This document shows positions 51,601 to 58,931 of a stretch of 64,000 bases of DNA, piece after piece. The notes under the pieces are model-generated. The model was not told where the DNA came from. It saw only the letters and a program-made list of their open reading frames with translations, and ran no database searches. The DNA comes from Aureitalea sp. L0-47. GTDB taxonomy: Bacteria; Bacteroidota; Bacteroidia; Flavobacteriales; Flavobacteriaceae. The translations under genes and the position numbers were made by a program. The first letter of the stretch is position 1. The number at the start of each line of letters is the position of its first letter. The DNA is taken from NCBI RefSeq assembly GCF_026126405.1, contig NZ_JAFMTQ010000006.1:1-64000 (forward strand). The letters run 5' to 3'.

Positions 51601-52300
51601 GGCCTACGCCATGCACCTGGCTGGGTTTGATGTGAAGGATGTTCACATGACAGATCTAATTACAGGGCGCGAAACCCTTGATGACATTAAATTCATAGCT
51701 GCCGTAGGAGGATTTTCGAATAGTGACGTGTTGGGTAGTGCCAAAGGATGGGCAGGCGCCTTCCTTTATAATGAAAAGGCGAACAAAGCGCTGAACAACT
51801 TCTTCAGCAAAGAGGATACACTGTCTCTTGGAGTTTGTAATGGATGTCAGCTGTTCATAGAACTCGGACTCATAAACCCTGATCATAAAGAAAAGCCGAA
51901 GATGCTTCACAACGACACTCATAAGTTCGAGTGTTCTTTTACTTCTATCGAGATCCAGGATAACAACTCTGTAATGCTTTCGTCTCTGTCGGGAAGCACA
52001 CTTGGTATTTGGGCGGCTCACGGTGAAGGTAAATTTAGCTTTCCCCTTTCAGAAGAAAACTATAAGATCGTTGGGAAATATGGTTATGAAGGCCTTCCGG
52101 CGAATCCTAATGGAAGTGATTATAATACAGCAATTCTTACAGACGACAGCGGGAGACACCTGGTTATCATGCCTCACCTGGAGCGATCCACCTTCCCCTG
52201 GAACTGGGGTTATTACCCATCGGGCCGTGAGGACAAAGTATCACCATGGCATGAGGCATTCGTGAATGCCAGAAAGTGGCTGGAAGCTAAAGAAGCATAG
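48632..52300 (+). CDS. purL: Phosphoribosylformylglycinamidine synthase, long form
   Basis: A 1222-residue single-chain FGAM synthase. It has an N-terminal PurS-like part, two AIRS-type halves ([15 protein letters not shown] near residue 170; [30 protein letters not shown]-like region near 250) and a C-terminal glutaminase with the cysteine in [10 protein letters not shown] near 1067 and the PHLERS tail near 1190. It converts FGAR and glutamine to FGAM in purine synthesis. purB is in the same window but not linked. Confidence 0.97.
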   Translation: [1222 protein letters not shown]

Positions 52301-52370
52301 AGCCAGCTGGTTTTGACCCATTATAATCTGAAGATTTTTTCCTATTTTGTGTGTCTGAAAAAATGCGACC

Positions 52371-54161
52371 ATGATCGAAGTAAAAAGACTTTTTGACTTC
52401 CCATATTACCAATTAGAAAATTTTCCACTAGAAGCCTCCCTGGTTACCAAAAAGAACGGTGAATGGGTTGCCACGTCTACCAAAGAATATCTCGACAAAG
52501 CGAACGCACTGAGTCGGGGATTGATCCACCTGGGAGTTAGGCCGAACGACAAGGTTGCACTTATATCAATGACCAATCGCACCGAGTGGAACATCTGCGA
52601 CATAGGCGTATTACAGATCGGCGCTCAGGATGTGCCGATTTATCCAACGATTTCCGAAGAAGAATATGCCTATGTACTGAATCACAGCGAATCTAAATTC
52701 TGTTTTGTTTCCTGTACAGAAGTACTTGACAAGATCAATAAGATCAAGGATCAGGTTCCTACTTTGGAAGGAGTATATTGTTTTGATGAATTAAGAGATT
52801 GCCCACATTACAGCGAAGTAATTAAGCTTGGAGAAGAACATCCCGAGCTACAGGATGAGGTAGAGAAAAGAAAAGACCTCATTAAGGAAGACGATCTGGC
52901 CACTTTGATATACACCTCCGGAACTACCGGTAAGCCAAAAGGTGTGATGCTGAGTCATAAAAACATTGCAACGAACGCGGTCTATAGTGCAGAGCGATTG
53001 CCTATCGATATCGCCAAGAACAAGTCGTTGAGTTTCCTACCTGTGTGCCATATCTATGAGCGTATGCTTCTCTATATGTACCAGTTTTGTGGAGTGAGCA
53101 TCCATTTTGCTGAATCCCTTGAAACTATAAGCGATAATTTAAAGGAAATCAAGCCGGAAGTCATGACGGCTGTCCCTCGCCTACTCGAAAAAGTGTACGA
53201 TAAGATCTATGCCAAGGGGTCCGATCTAACGGGGATCAAGAAGAAACTATTTTTCTGGGCGGTATCAGTTGGTCTACAATACGAGCCATACGGGCAAAAC
53301 GGATGGTGGTATGAGACGAAATTAAAGATCGCCCGTAAATTGATATTCTCTAAGTGGCAGGAAGCCCTCGGTGGCAATCTGAAAGCCGTTGCATCAGGCA
53401 GTGCTGCACTGCAAGCCCGACTTGCCAGAGTGTTTAATGCCGCTGGAATACCTGTGATGGAGGGCTACGGACTTACCGAAACCTCTCCGGTGGTGAGTGT
53501 GAATGATATGCGGAAAGGAGGTTTCCGAATTGGAACAGTTGGTAAACCTATTCGTGATACGGAAGTAAAGATCGCGCATGACGGAGAGATCCTTATCAAG
53601 GGCCCGCAGGTTATGATGGGGTATTATAAAGATCCCGATCTTACGGCCGATGTATTAAAAGATGGATATTTCCACACCGGTGATATCGGTGAAATAGATG
53701 AAGATGGATTCCTGAAGATAACCGACAGGAAAAAGGAGATGTTCAAAACAAGTGGTGGGAAGTACGTGGCACCACAGATCATTGAAAACGCCTTCAAACA
53801 ATCCAGGTTCATTGAGCAAGTAATGGTAGTAGGTGAAGGTGAGAAAATGCCGGCTGCCCTCATTCAGCCGAATTATGAATTCGTCCATGAATGGAACGAA
53901 AGAAAAGGAAAAGACCTTCCTGAAGACCCAGCACTCCTAGCTACCAATGAAAAACTTATTAAGCGTATTCAAAAGGAAGTGGATCATTTCAACGAGCGTT
54001 TCGGAAAATGGGAACAGGTTAAGAAGTTTGAACTAACCCCAGAAGTATGGACTATCGACGAAGGTCACCTTACTCCTACTATGAAAATGAAACGAAAAGT
54101 GATCAAGCAAAAGTACATCGACCTCTACAATAAGATGTATGGTCACGAAAGTAGTACCTAA
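52371..54161 (+). CDS. Long-chain fatty acid-CoA ligase (AMP-forming)
   Basis: A 596-residue member of the ANL adenylate-forming family. The phosphate loop is LIYTSGTTGKPKGVMLSH near residue 180, the adenine motif GYGLTETSP near 365, the hinge region GYFHTGDIGEIDEDGFLKITDRKKE near 435-460 and the lysine-bearing C-terminal domain follows. It resembles long FadD15-type ligases. It activates fatty acids for the beta-oxidation genes that follow. Confidence 0.94.
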   Translation: MIEVKRLFDFPYYQLENFPLEASLVTKKNGEWVATSTKEYLDKANALSRGLIHLGVRPNDKVALISMTNRTEWNICDIGVLQIGAQDVPIYPTISEEEYAYVLNHSESKFCFVSCTEVLDKINKIKDQVPTLEGVYCFDELRDCPHYSEVIKLGEEHPELQDEVEKRKDLIKEDDLATLIYTSGTTGKPKGVMLSHKNIATNAVYSAERLPIDIAKNKSLSFLPVCHIYERMLLYMYQFCGVSIHFAESLETISDNLKEIKPEVMTAVPRLLEKVYDKIYAKGSDLTGIKKKLFFWAVSVGLQYEPYGQNGWWYETKLKIARKLIFSKWQEALGGNLKAVASGSAALQARLARVFNAAGIPVMEGYGLTETSPVVSVNDMRKGGFRIGTVGKPIRDTEVKIAHDGEILIKGPQVMMGYYKDPDLTADVLKDGYFHTGDIGEIDEDGFLKITDRKKEMFKTSGGKYVAPQIIENAFKQSRFIEQVMVVGEGEKMPAALIQPNYEFVHEWNERKGKDLPEDPALLATNEKLIKRIQKEVDHFNERFGKWEQVKKFELTPEVWTIDEGHLTPTMKMKRKVIKQKYIDLYNKMYGHESST

Positions 54162-54264
54162 CTATTTTCCGCATAAAAAGCGATCAAGGACCTTCTTGGA
54201 AACTCATTAACTTTAGGAATGACAGGAGCTTGTAACACCAAGCTCTATAATTTTGTTAATTTAT

Positions 54265-54276
54265 TATGCATGCATA
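54265..54276. promoter_or_regulatory. Perfect palindrome TATGCATGCATA, candidate MarR operator
   Basis: A 12-base perfect palindrome 11 bases before the -7 box of the MarR gene, over the expected -33 region. MarR proteins are dimers that bind palindromes in their own promoters. Confidence 0.55.
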
Positions 54277-54287
54277 GTATATTTTAT

Positions 54288-54295
54288 TATCTTTG
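54288..54295 (+). promoter_or_regulatory. Promoter -7 box of marR-beta-oxidation operon (TATCTTTG)
   Basis: Exact TAnnTTTG match 22 bases before the TTG start at 54318. It rules out the ATG at 54219 as the start. Confidence 0.75.
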
Positions 54296-54317
54296 GCAAT
54301 ATCAAAAACAAACTCCC

Positions 54318-54764
54318 TTGAAAGAAAAAACGATCGATTACATACTACGGGCCACCTGGATGGGGGTGAGTAAGATGTATAACGAAGAAGCGGCGAAGAA
54401 AGACAGCACGATGGCCACGGGTTTCGCCCTCATAAGTATAGATCCTGAAGAAGGAACTCCTTCAACGGCATTGGGCCCAAAGATGGGGATGGAAGCCACT
54501 AGCCTATCGAGAACCTTAAAGAATATGGAAGAAAAGGGTCTTATAGAAAGAAGACCTAATCCACTGGACGGCAGGAGTGTGCTTATTCATCTTACCGACT
54601 TCGGAAGGGAGATGCGTGAGTACTCCAAAGGTGTTGTTTTGCGTTTCGATGAAGCAGTAAAAGCGACAATCGGTGAAGAAGACCTTCAAACATATAAGCG
54701 AGTAGCCAATACAATACTCGACCTGGTTACTTCAAAAAAAATATACAAGACTGAAAAAATATAA
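54318..54764 (+). CDS. MarR family transcriptional regulator
   Basis: A 148-residue winged-helix regulator that starts with TTG. The sequence after the start (KEKTIDYILRATWMGVSKMYNEEA) is the usual N-terminus of this flavobacterial MarR group, and the -7 box at 54288 excludes the upstream ATG. The DNA-binding part contains MEATSLSRTLKNMEEKGLIERRPNPLDGRSVLIHLT (about residues 56-92). It is seven bases ahead of the hydroxyacyl-CoA dehydrogenase gene and probably controls fatty-acid degradation, with an acyl-CoA as ligand; both are inferences from position. Confidence 0.9.
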   Translation: MKEKTIDYILRATWMGVSKMYNEEAAKKDSTMATGFALISIDPEEGTPSTALGPKMGMEATSLSRTLKNMEEKGLIERRPNPLDGRSVLIHLTDFGREMREYSKGVVLRFDEAVKATIGEEDLQTYKRVANTILDLVTSKKIYKTEKI

Positions 54765-54770
54765 TCGCAC

Positions 54771-57179
54771 ATGGCTAAAAGAAGAATTGAAAAAATTGCA
54801 GTAATCGGTTCCGGGATCATGGGAAGCGGTATCGCCTGTCACTTCGCTAATATCGGTGTGGAAGTCCTATTACTCGACATCGTCCCTCGCGAATTAAACG
54901 ACAAAGAAAAAGCCAAAGGACTAAGCCTTGAGGATAAAGTGGTTCGCAACAGGCTGGTTAACGATGCCCTAACTGCGGCAATCAAAAGTAAACCAGCACC
55001 CCTATACCACAAAGACTTCGCCAAGCGAATCTCTACTGGAAACCTGGAGGATGATATAGCTAAGGTTAAGAATGTGGACTGGATCATCGAGGTGGTAGTA
55101 GAACGCCTTGACATCAAGCAACAGGTATTCGAAAATCTGGAGAAGCATCGTACTCCCGGCACTTTGATCACATCAAATACATCCGGTATACCTATAAAAT
55201 TCATGAATGACGGGCGAAGCGAAGATTTCCGCCAGCATTTCTGCGGAACTCACTTCTTCAACCCTCCGCGTTACCTGAAATTATTCGAGATCATTCCGGG
55301 TCCGGACACCAAACAGGAAGTTCTTGATTTCCTGAATGGATACGGGGAACAGTTCCTGGGAAAGACTTCTGTGATAGCGAAGGACACACCTGCATTTATC
55401 GGTAACCGTATAGGTATCTTCGGAATTCAAAGTCTGTTTCACCAGGTTTCCGAAATGGGTCTTACCATAGAGGAAGTTGACAAGCTTACCGGTCCCGTGA
55501 TAGGAAGACCAAAAAGTGCAACATTCAGAACTGTGGACGTAGTTGGACTGGATACCCTTGTTCACGTGGCAAATGGTATTTACGATAATTGCCCGGACGA
55601 TGAGGAGCATGAATTATTTAGGCTACCTGCCTTCATCGACACCATGATGGAGAATAAATGGCTGGGAAGCAAGACCGGGCAAGGATTCTACAAAAAGATA
55701 AAGAAAGAAGACGGATCCAGTGAAATTCTTTCGTTGGACCTGGACAGCCTGGAATACCGAGCTAAGAAACGCGCCTCCTTCCCTACCCTGGAGATGACCA
55801 AGTCTATCGACAAGGTGATCGACAGGTTCAAAGTTCTTGTAGGCGGGAAAGACAAAGCCGGTGAATTCTATCGGAAGAATTTCGGTGCGATGTTCGCCTA
55901 TGTTTCCAAGCGAATCCCGGAGATCACAGACGAACTCTACAAGATCGACGACGCTATGAAGGCTGGTTTCGGATGGGAGAACGGACCCTTCGAGATTTGG
56001 GATGCCGTTGGTCTTTCCGAAGGAATAGAACTAATTAAAGCAATTGGTAAGGAACCAGCAGCCTGGATAAAAGAGATGCAGGATGCAGGAATTGAGTCGT
56101 TCTATACCGTTGAGGATGGAGCCACTTATTTCTACGACATTCCGAAGAAAGCTCATGAAAAAGTTCCGGGTCAGGATGCCTTTATAATCCTTGACAACAT
56201 TCGCAAGAGCAAAGAAGTGTTCAAAAACAGTGGTTGCGTTGTCGAAGACCTGGGTGACGGAATCCTGAATGTGGAATTCCAGAGTAAAATGAACTCCATT
56301 GGGGGTGATGTACTTGCCGGTGTGAATAAGGCAATTGATATAGCCGAAAAAGATTTCGACGGACTTGTGGTAGGAAACCAGGGAGCAAACTTCTCGGTGG
56401 GTGCCAATATCGGTATGATCTTTATGATGGCTGTAGAGCAGGAATACGACGAACTGAATATGGCGGTAAAATACTTCCAGGATACCTGCATGCGACTGCG
56501 CTATTCTTCCATACCAGTAGTGGTAGCGCCGCATGGAATGACCCTGGGAGGTGGTTGCGAAATGACCCTGCACGCAGATCGTGTAGTCGCAGCAGCTGAA
56601 ACCTATATCGGGCTGGTGGAATTTGGTGTTGGAGTAATACCAGGTGGTGGCGGTAGTAAGGAGATGACGATGAGAGCCAGCGATACCTTCGCCAAGAATG
56701 ACGTGGAACTAAACCGACTTCAGGAATACTTCCTCACTATTGGTATGGCCAAAGTGGCTACATCGGCTCACGAAGCCTACGATACCGGAATCCTTCAGAA
56801 AGGAAAAGATATTGTAGTAGTAAACAAAGACCGACAGATCGCCACAGCTAAGGCAGTTGCCCGCATGATGGCGGATCAGGGCTATACCAAACCTCTTCAG
56901 AGAAAGGACGTAAGAGTACTTGGAAAACAGGCACTGGGGATGTTCCTTGTAGGGACCGATTCCATGGAAGCGGGACACTTCATCAGTGAACACGATAAGA
57001 AGATCGCCAATAAACTGGCCTATGTGATGGCGGGTGGAGACTTAAGTGAGCCTAGTTATGTAAGTGAACAATACCTTCTAGATCTTGAAAGAGAAGCATT
57101 CATGAGTTTATGTACCGAAAGGAAAACACTTGAGCGACTTGAGCACATGATCAAGAAAGGAAAACCATTAAGGAATTAG
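54771..57179 (+). CDS. 3-hydroxyacyl-CoA dehydrogenase / enoyl-CoA hydratase fusion
   Basis: An 802-residue two-activity beta-oxidation enzyme. The dehydrogenase comes first: NAD fold VIGSGIMGSGIACHFANIG (residues 9-27), NTSGIPI and FCGTHFFNPPRYLKLFEIIPG near 150-175. The crotonase domain is at about 490-680 with the oxyanion segment LGGGCEM and the glutamate-bearing LVEFGVGVIPGGGG. This order is the reverse of E. coli FadB. The stop codon TAG is also the first unit of a heptamer array. Confidence 0.95.
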   Translation: MAKRRIEKIAVIGSGIMGSGIACHFANIGVEVLLLDIVPRELNDKEKAKGLSLEDKVVRNRLVNDALTAAIKSKPAPLYHKDFAKRISTGNLEDDIAKVKNVDWIIEVVVERLDIKQQVFENLEKHRTPGTLITSNTSGIPIKFMNDGRSEDFRQHFCGTHFFNPPRYLKLFEIIPGPDTKQEVLDFLNGYGEQFLGKTSVIAKDTPAFIGNRIGIFGIQSLFHQVSEMGLTIEEVDKLTGPVIGRPKSATFRTVDVVGLDTLVHVANGIYDNCPDDEEHELFRLPAFIDTMMENKWLGSKTGQGFYKKIKKEDGSSEILSLDLDSLEYRAKKRASFPTLEMTKSIDKVIDRFKVLVGGKDKAGEFYRKNFGAMFAYVSKRIPEITDELYKIDDAMKAGFGWENGPFEIWDAVGLSEGIELIKAIGKEPAAWIKEMQDAGIESFYTVEDGATYFYDIPKKAHEKVPGQDAFIILDNIRKSKEVFKNSGCVVEDLGDGILNVEFQSKMNSIGGDVLAGVNKAIDIAEKDFDGLVVGNQGANFSVGANIGMIFMMAVEQEYDELNMAVKYFQDTCMRLRYSSIPVVVAPHGMTLGGGCEMTLHADRVVAAAETYIGLVEFGVGVIPGGGGSKEMTMRASDTFAKNDVELNRLQEYFLTIGMAKVATSAHEAYDTGILQKGKDIVVVNKDRQIATAKAVARMMADQGYTKPLQRKDVRVLGKQALGMFLVGTDSMEAGHFISEHDKKIANKLAYVMAGGDLSEPSYVSEQYLLDLEREAFMSLCTERKTLERLEHMIKKGKPLRN

Positions 57180-57210
57180 ATTTTAGATATTAGAATTTAG
57201 TAGTTAGTAT
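57176..57210. repeat. Heptamer array, 5 units of TTAGNNN
   Basis: Contiguous 7-base units ttagatt, ttagata, ttagaat, ttagtag, ttagtat. They begin at the stop codon TAG of the fusion gene and run into the ATG of the four-helix-bundle gene, which uses the last unit. Confidence 0.75.
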
Positions 57211-57565
57211 GCATAAGGTAAAAGATTTAAAGATTTGGAGTAAATCCATGGCTTTGGCAAAATCAGTTTATTCTATTGCTGCTGAACTACCTACGGAAGA
57301 AAAATTCGGATTGGTTTCACAGTTGAAGAGATGTGCGATTTCAATTCCATCGAATATATCAGAAGGAGCCGGAAGAAATTCAAAGAAGGAGTTTCAACAT
57401 TTTTTAAGCGTTGCGCATGGCTCCTCATATGAATTAGAAACTCAATTAATATTAGTAATAGAATTGCAACTAATTTCAGAAGATAAAATAAAACCAGTGT
57501 TGAATAAGGTTACGGAGATTCAGAAAATGAATTATGCCTTTCAAAAGTCGCTTACCGAATCTTAA
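57209..57565 (+). CDS. Four-helix-bundle protein, S23/IVP family
   Basis: A 118-residue member of the same family as the protein at 26075 (TIGR02436 type). Core: KFGLVSQLKRCAISIPSNISEGAGRNSKKEFQHFLSVAHGSSYELETQL. The two copies share the family motif but are clearly diverged, so they are not a recent duplication. It sits between the hydroxyacyl-CoA dehydrogenase and thiolase genes, an interruption of an otherwise standard beta-oxidation set, with heptamer arrays directly on both sides. Function unknown. Confidence 0.92.
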   Translation: MHKVKDLKIWSKSMALAKSVYSIAAELPTEEKFGLVSQLKRCAISIPSNISEGAGRNSKKEFQHFLSVAHGSSYELETQLILVIELQLISEDKIKPVLNKVTEIQKMNYAFQKSLTES

Positions 57566-57595
57566 TACTAACATCTCAATACTTAATACTATAAA
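57561..57595. repeat. Heptamer array, 5 units of CTNANNN
   Basis: Units cttaata, ctaacat, ctcaata, cttaata, ctataaa run from the stop of the four-helix-bundle gene to the base before the thiolase start. On the opposite strand they read like the TTAG-type units left of the gene, so the two arrays are imperfect inverted copies. Confidence 0.65.
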
Positions 57596-57596
57596 A

Positions 57597-58787
57597 ATGA
57601 AAACAGCATATATAGTTAAAGCATACAGAACAGCGGTGGGTAAAGCTCCCAGGGGCCTTTTCAGGTTCAAGCGGCCGGATGAACTGGCAGCGGAGACCAT
57701 CGAGCACATGATGAAGGAATTACCCGAGCTGGATAAAACCCGAATTGACGACGTGATCGTGGGAAATGCCATGCCGGAAGCAGAACAAGGATTGAATATG
57801 GCGCGTTTGATCTCCTTAATGGGACTGAAAATTGAAGACGTGCCCGGTGTAACCGTAAACCGTTACTGCGCATCCGGTATAGAAACTATCGCCATGGCAA
57901 CAGCCAAGATCCAAAGCGGAATGGCCGATTGTATCATTGCAGGTGGAGCGGAGAGTATGAGCTACATCCCAATGGGTGGATATAAACCAACTCCCGATTA
58001 CCAGATCGCTAAGGAAGGTAACGAAGATTATTACTGGGGAATGGGATTAACTGCCGAAGCCGTTGCCAACCAGTTCAACGTATCGCGTGAAGACCAGGAC
58101 GAATTTGCTTACAATTCGCACCAAAAAGCCTTGAAAGCCCAGGCCGAGAATAGATTCGACAAGCAGATCGTACCCATAGAAGTAGAACACACTTTTGTGA
58201 ATTCCGAAGGAAAGAAAGAAACTACTACCTATACCGTAGCCAAGGATGAGGGTCCGCGAGCCGACACCTCCAAGGAAGTACTTGGTAAACTTCGACCAGT
58301 TTTCGCAGCAAACGGTAGCGTAACTGCGGGAAATTCATCACAGATGAGCGACGGAGCTGCTTTTGTGCTGGTGATGAGTGAGGAGATGGTTAAGGAACTG
58401 AATCTTGAACCCATTGCGAGAATGGTGAATTTTGGAGTTGCTGGTGTTGAACCAAGGATCATGGGAATCGGGCCGGTTAAGGCCATCCCAAAGGCCCTGA
58501 AGCAGGCTGGAATGAAACAAGAGGACATCGATCTTATTGAATTGAACGAAGCATTTGCTTCTCAATCACTGGCCGTGATCCGTGAACTGAACCTAAACCA
58601 GGAGATCATAAATGTGAACGGAGGAGCCATCGCATTAGGTCATCCTTTGGGTTGTACCGGGGCAAAATTATCTGTCCAGTTATTTGACGAAATGCGGCAG
58701 CGAAACATGCAGGGTAAATACGGTATGGTAACCATGTGTGTTGGAACCGGACAAGGAGCCGCAGGAATCTATGAATTCCTTAACTAG
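57597..58787 (+). CDS. Acetyl-CoA C-acyltransferase (thiolase)
   Basis: A 396-residue thiolase for the last step of beta-oxidation. The acylated cysteine is in NRYCASGIETIAMA (about residue 90), the catalytic NEAFASQS is near 320, GGAIALGHPLGCTGAK near 343 and the second cysteine in MCVGTGQGAA near 380. The ATG at 57597 gives MKTAYIVKAYRTAVGKA, the normal N-terminus; the longer frame covers the preceding gene's tail. Its stop TAG opens the heptamer array at 58786. Confidence 0.95.
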   Translation: MKTAYIVKAYRTAVGKAPRGLFRFKRPDELAAETIEHMMKELPELDKTRIDDVIVGNAMPEAEQGLNMARLISLMGLKIEDVPGVTVNRYCASGIETIAMATAKIQSGMADCIIAGGAESMSYIPMGGYKPTPDYQIAKEGNEDYYWGMGLTAEAVANQFNVSREDQDEFAYNSHQKALKAQAENRFDKQIVPIEVEHTFVNSEGKKETTTYTVAKDEGPRADTSKEVLGKLRPVFAANGSVTAGNSSQMSDGAAFVLVMSEEMVKELNLEPIARMVNFGVAGVEPRIMGIGPVKAIPKALKQAGMKQEDIDLIELNEAFASQSLAVIRELNLNQEIINVNGGAIALGHPLGCTGAKLSVQLFDEMRQRNMQGKYGMVTMCVGTGQGAAGIYEFLN

Positions 58788-58918
58788 ATGTTGGACGTTA
58801 GATGTTAAACGTTAGATGTTAGATGTTAGTCGTTAGATGTTAGAACACTGAACACTGAACACTGAACACTGAACACTGAACACTGAACACTGAATACTGA
58901 ATACTGAATACTGAATAC
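58786..58918. repeat. Compound heptamer array, 19 units in one register
   Basis: The array is exactly 133 bases: eight AGATGTT-type units (58786-58841), one junction unit agaacac, six TGAACAC units and four TGAATAC units. The 7-base phase is kept across all three blocks. It begins inside the thiolase stop codon and ends 13 bases before the acyl-CoA dehydrogenase start. Confidence 0.95.
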
Positions 58919-58931
58919 TAAAAAAATAAAT

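Noticed and set aside
54219-54317. ATG start for the MarR gene giving a longer protein
   Set aside because: The start lies upstream of the palindrome and promoter, and the extra residues are not typical of the family.
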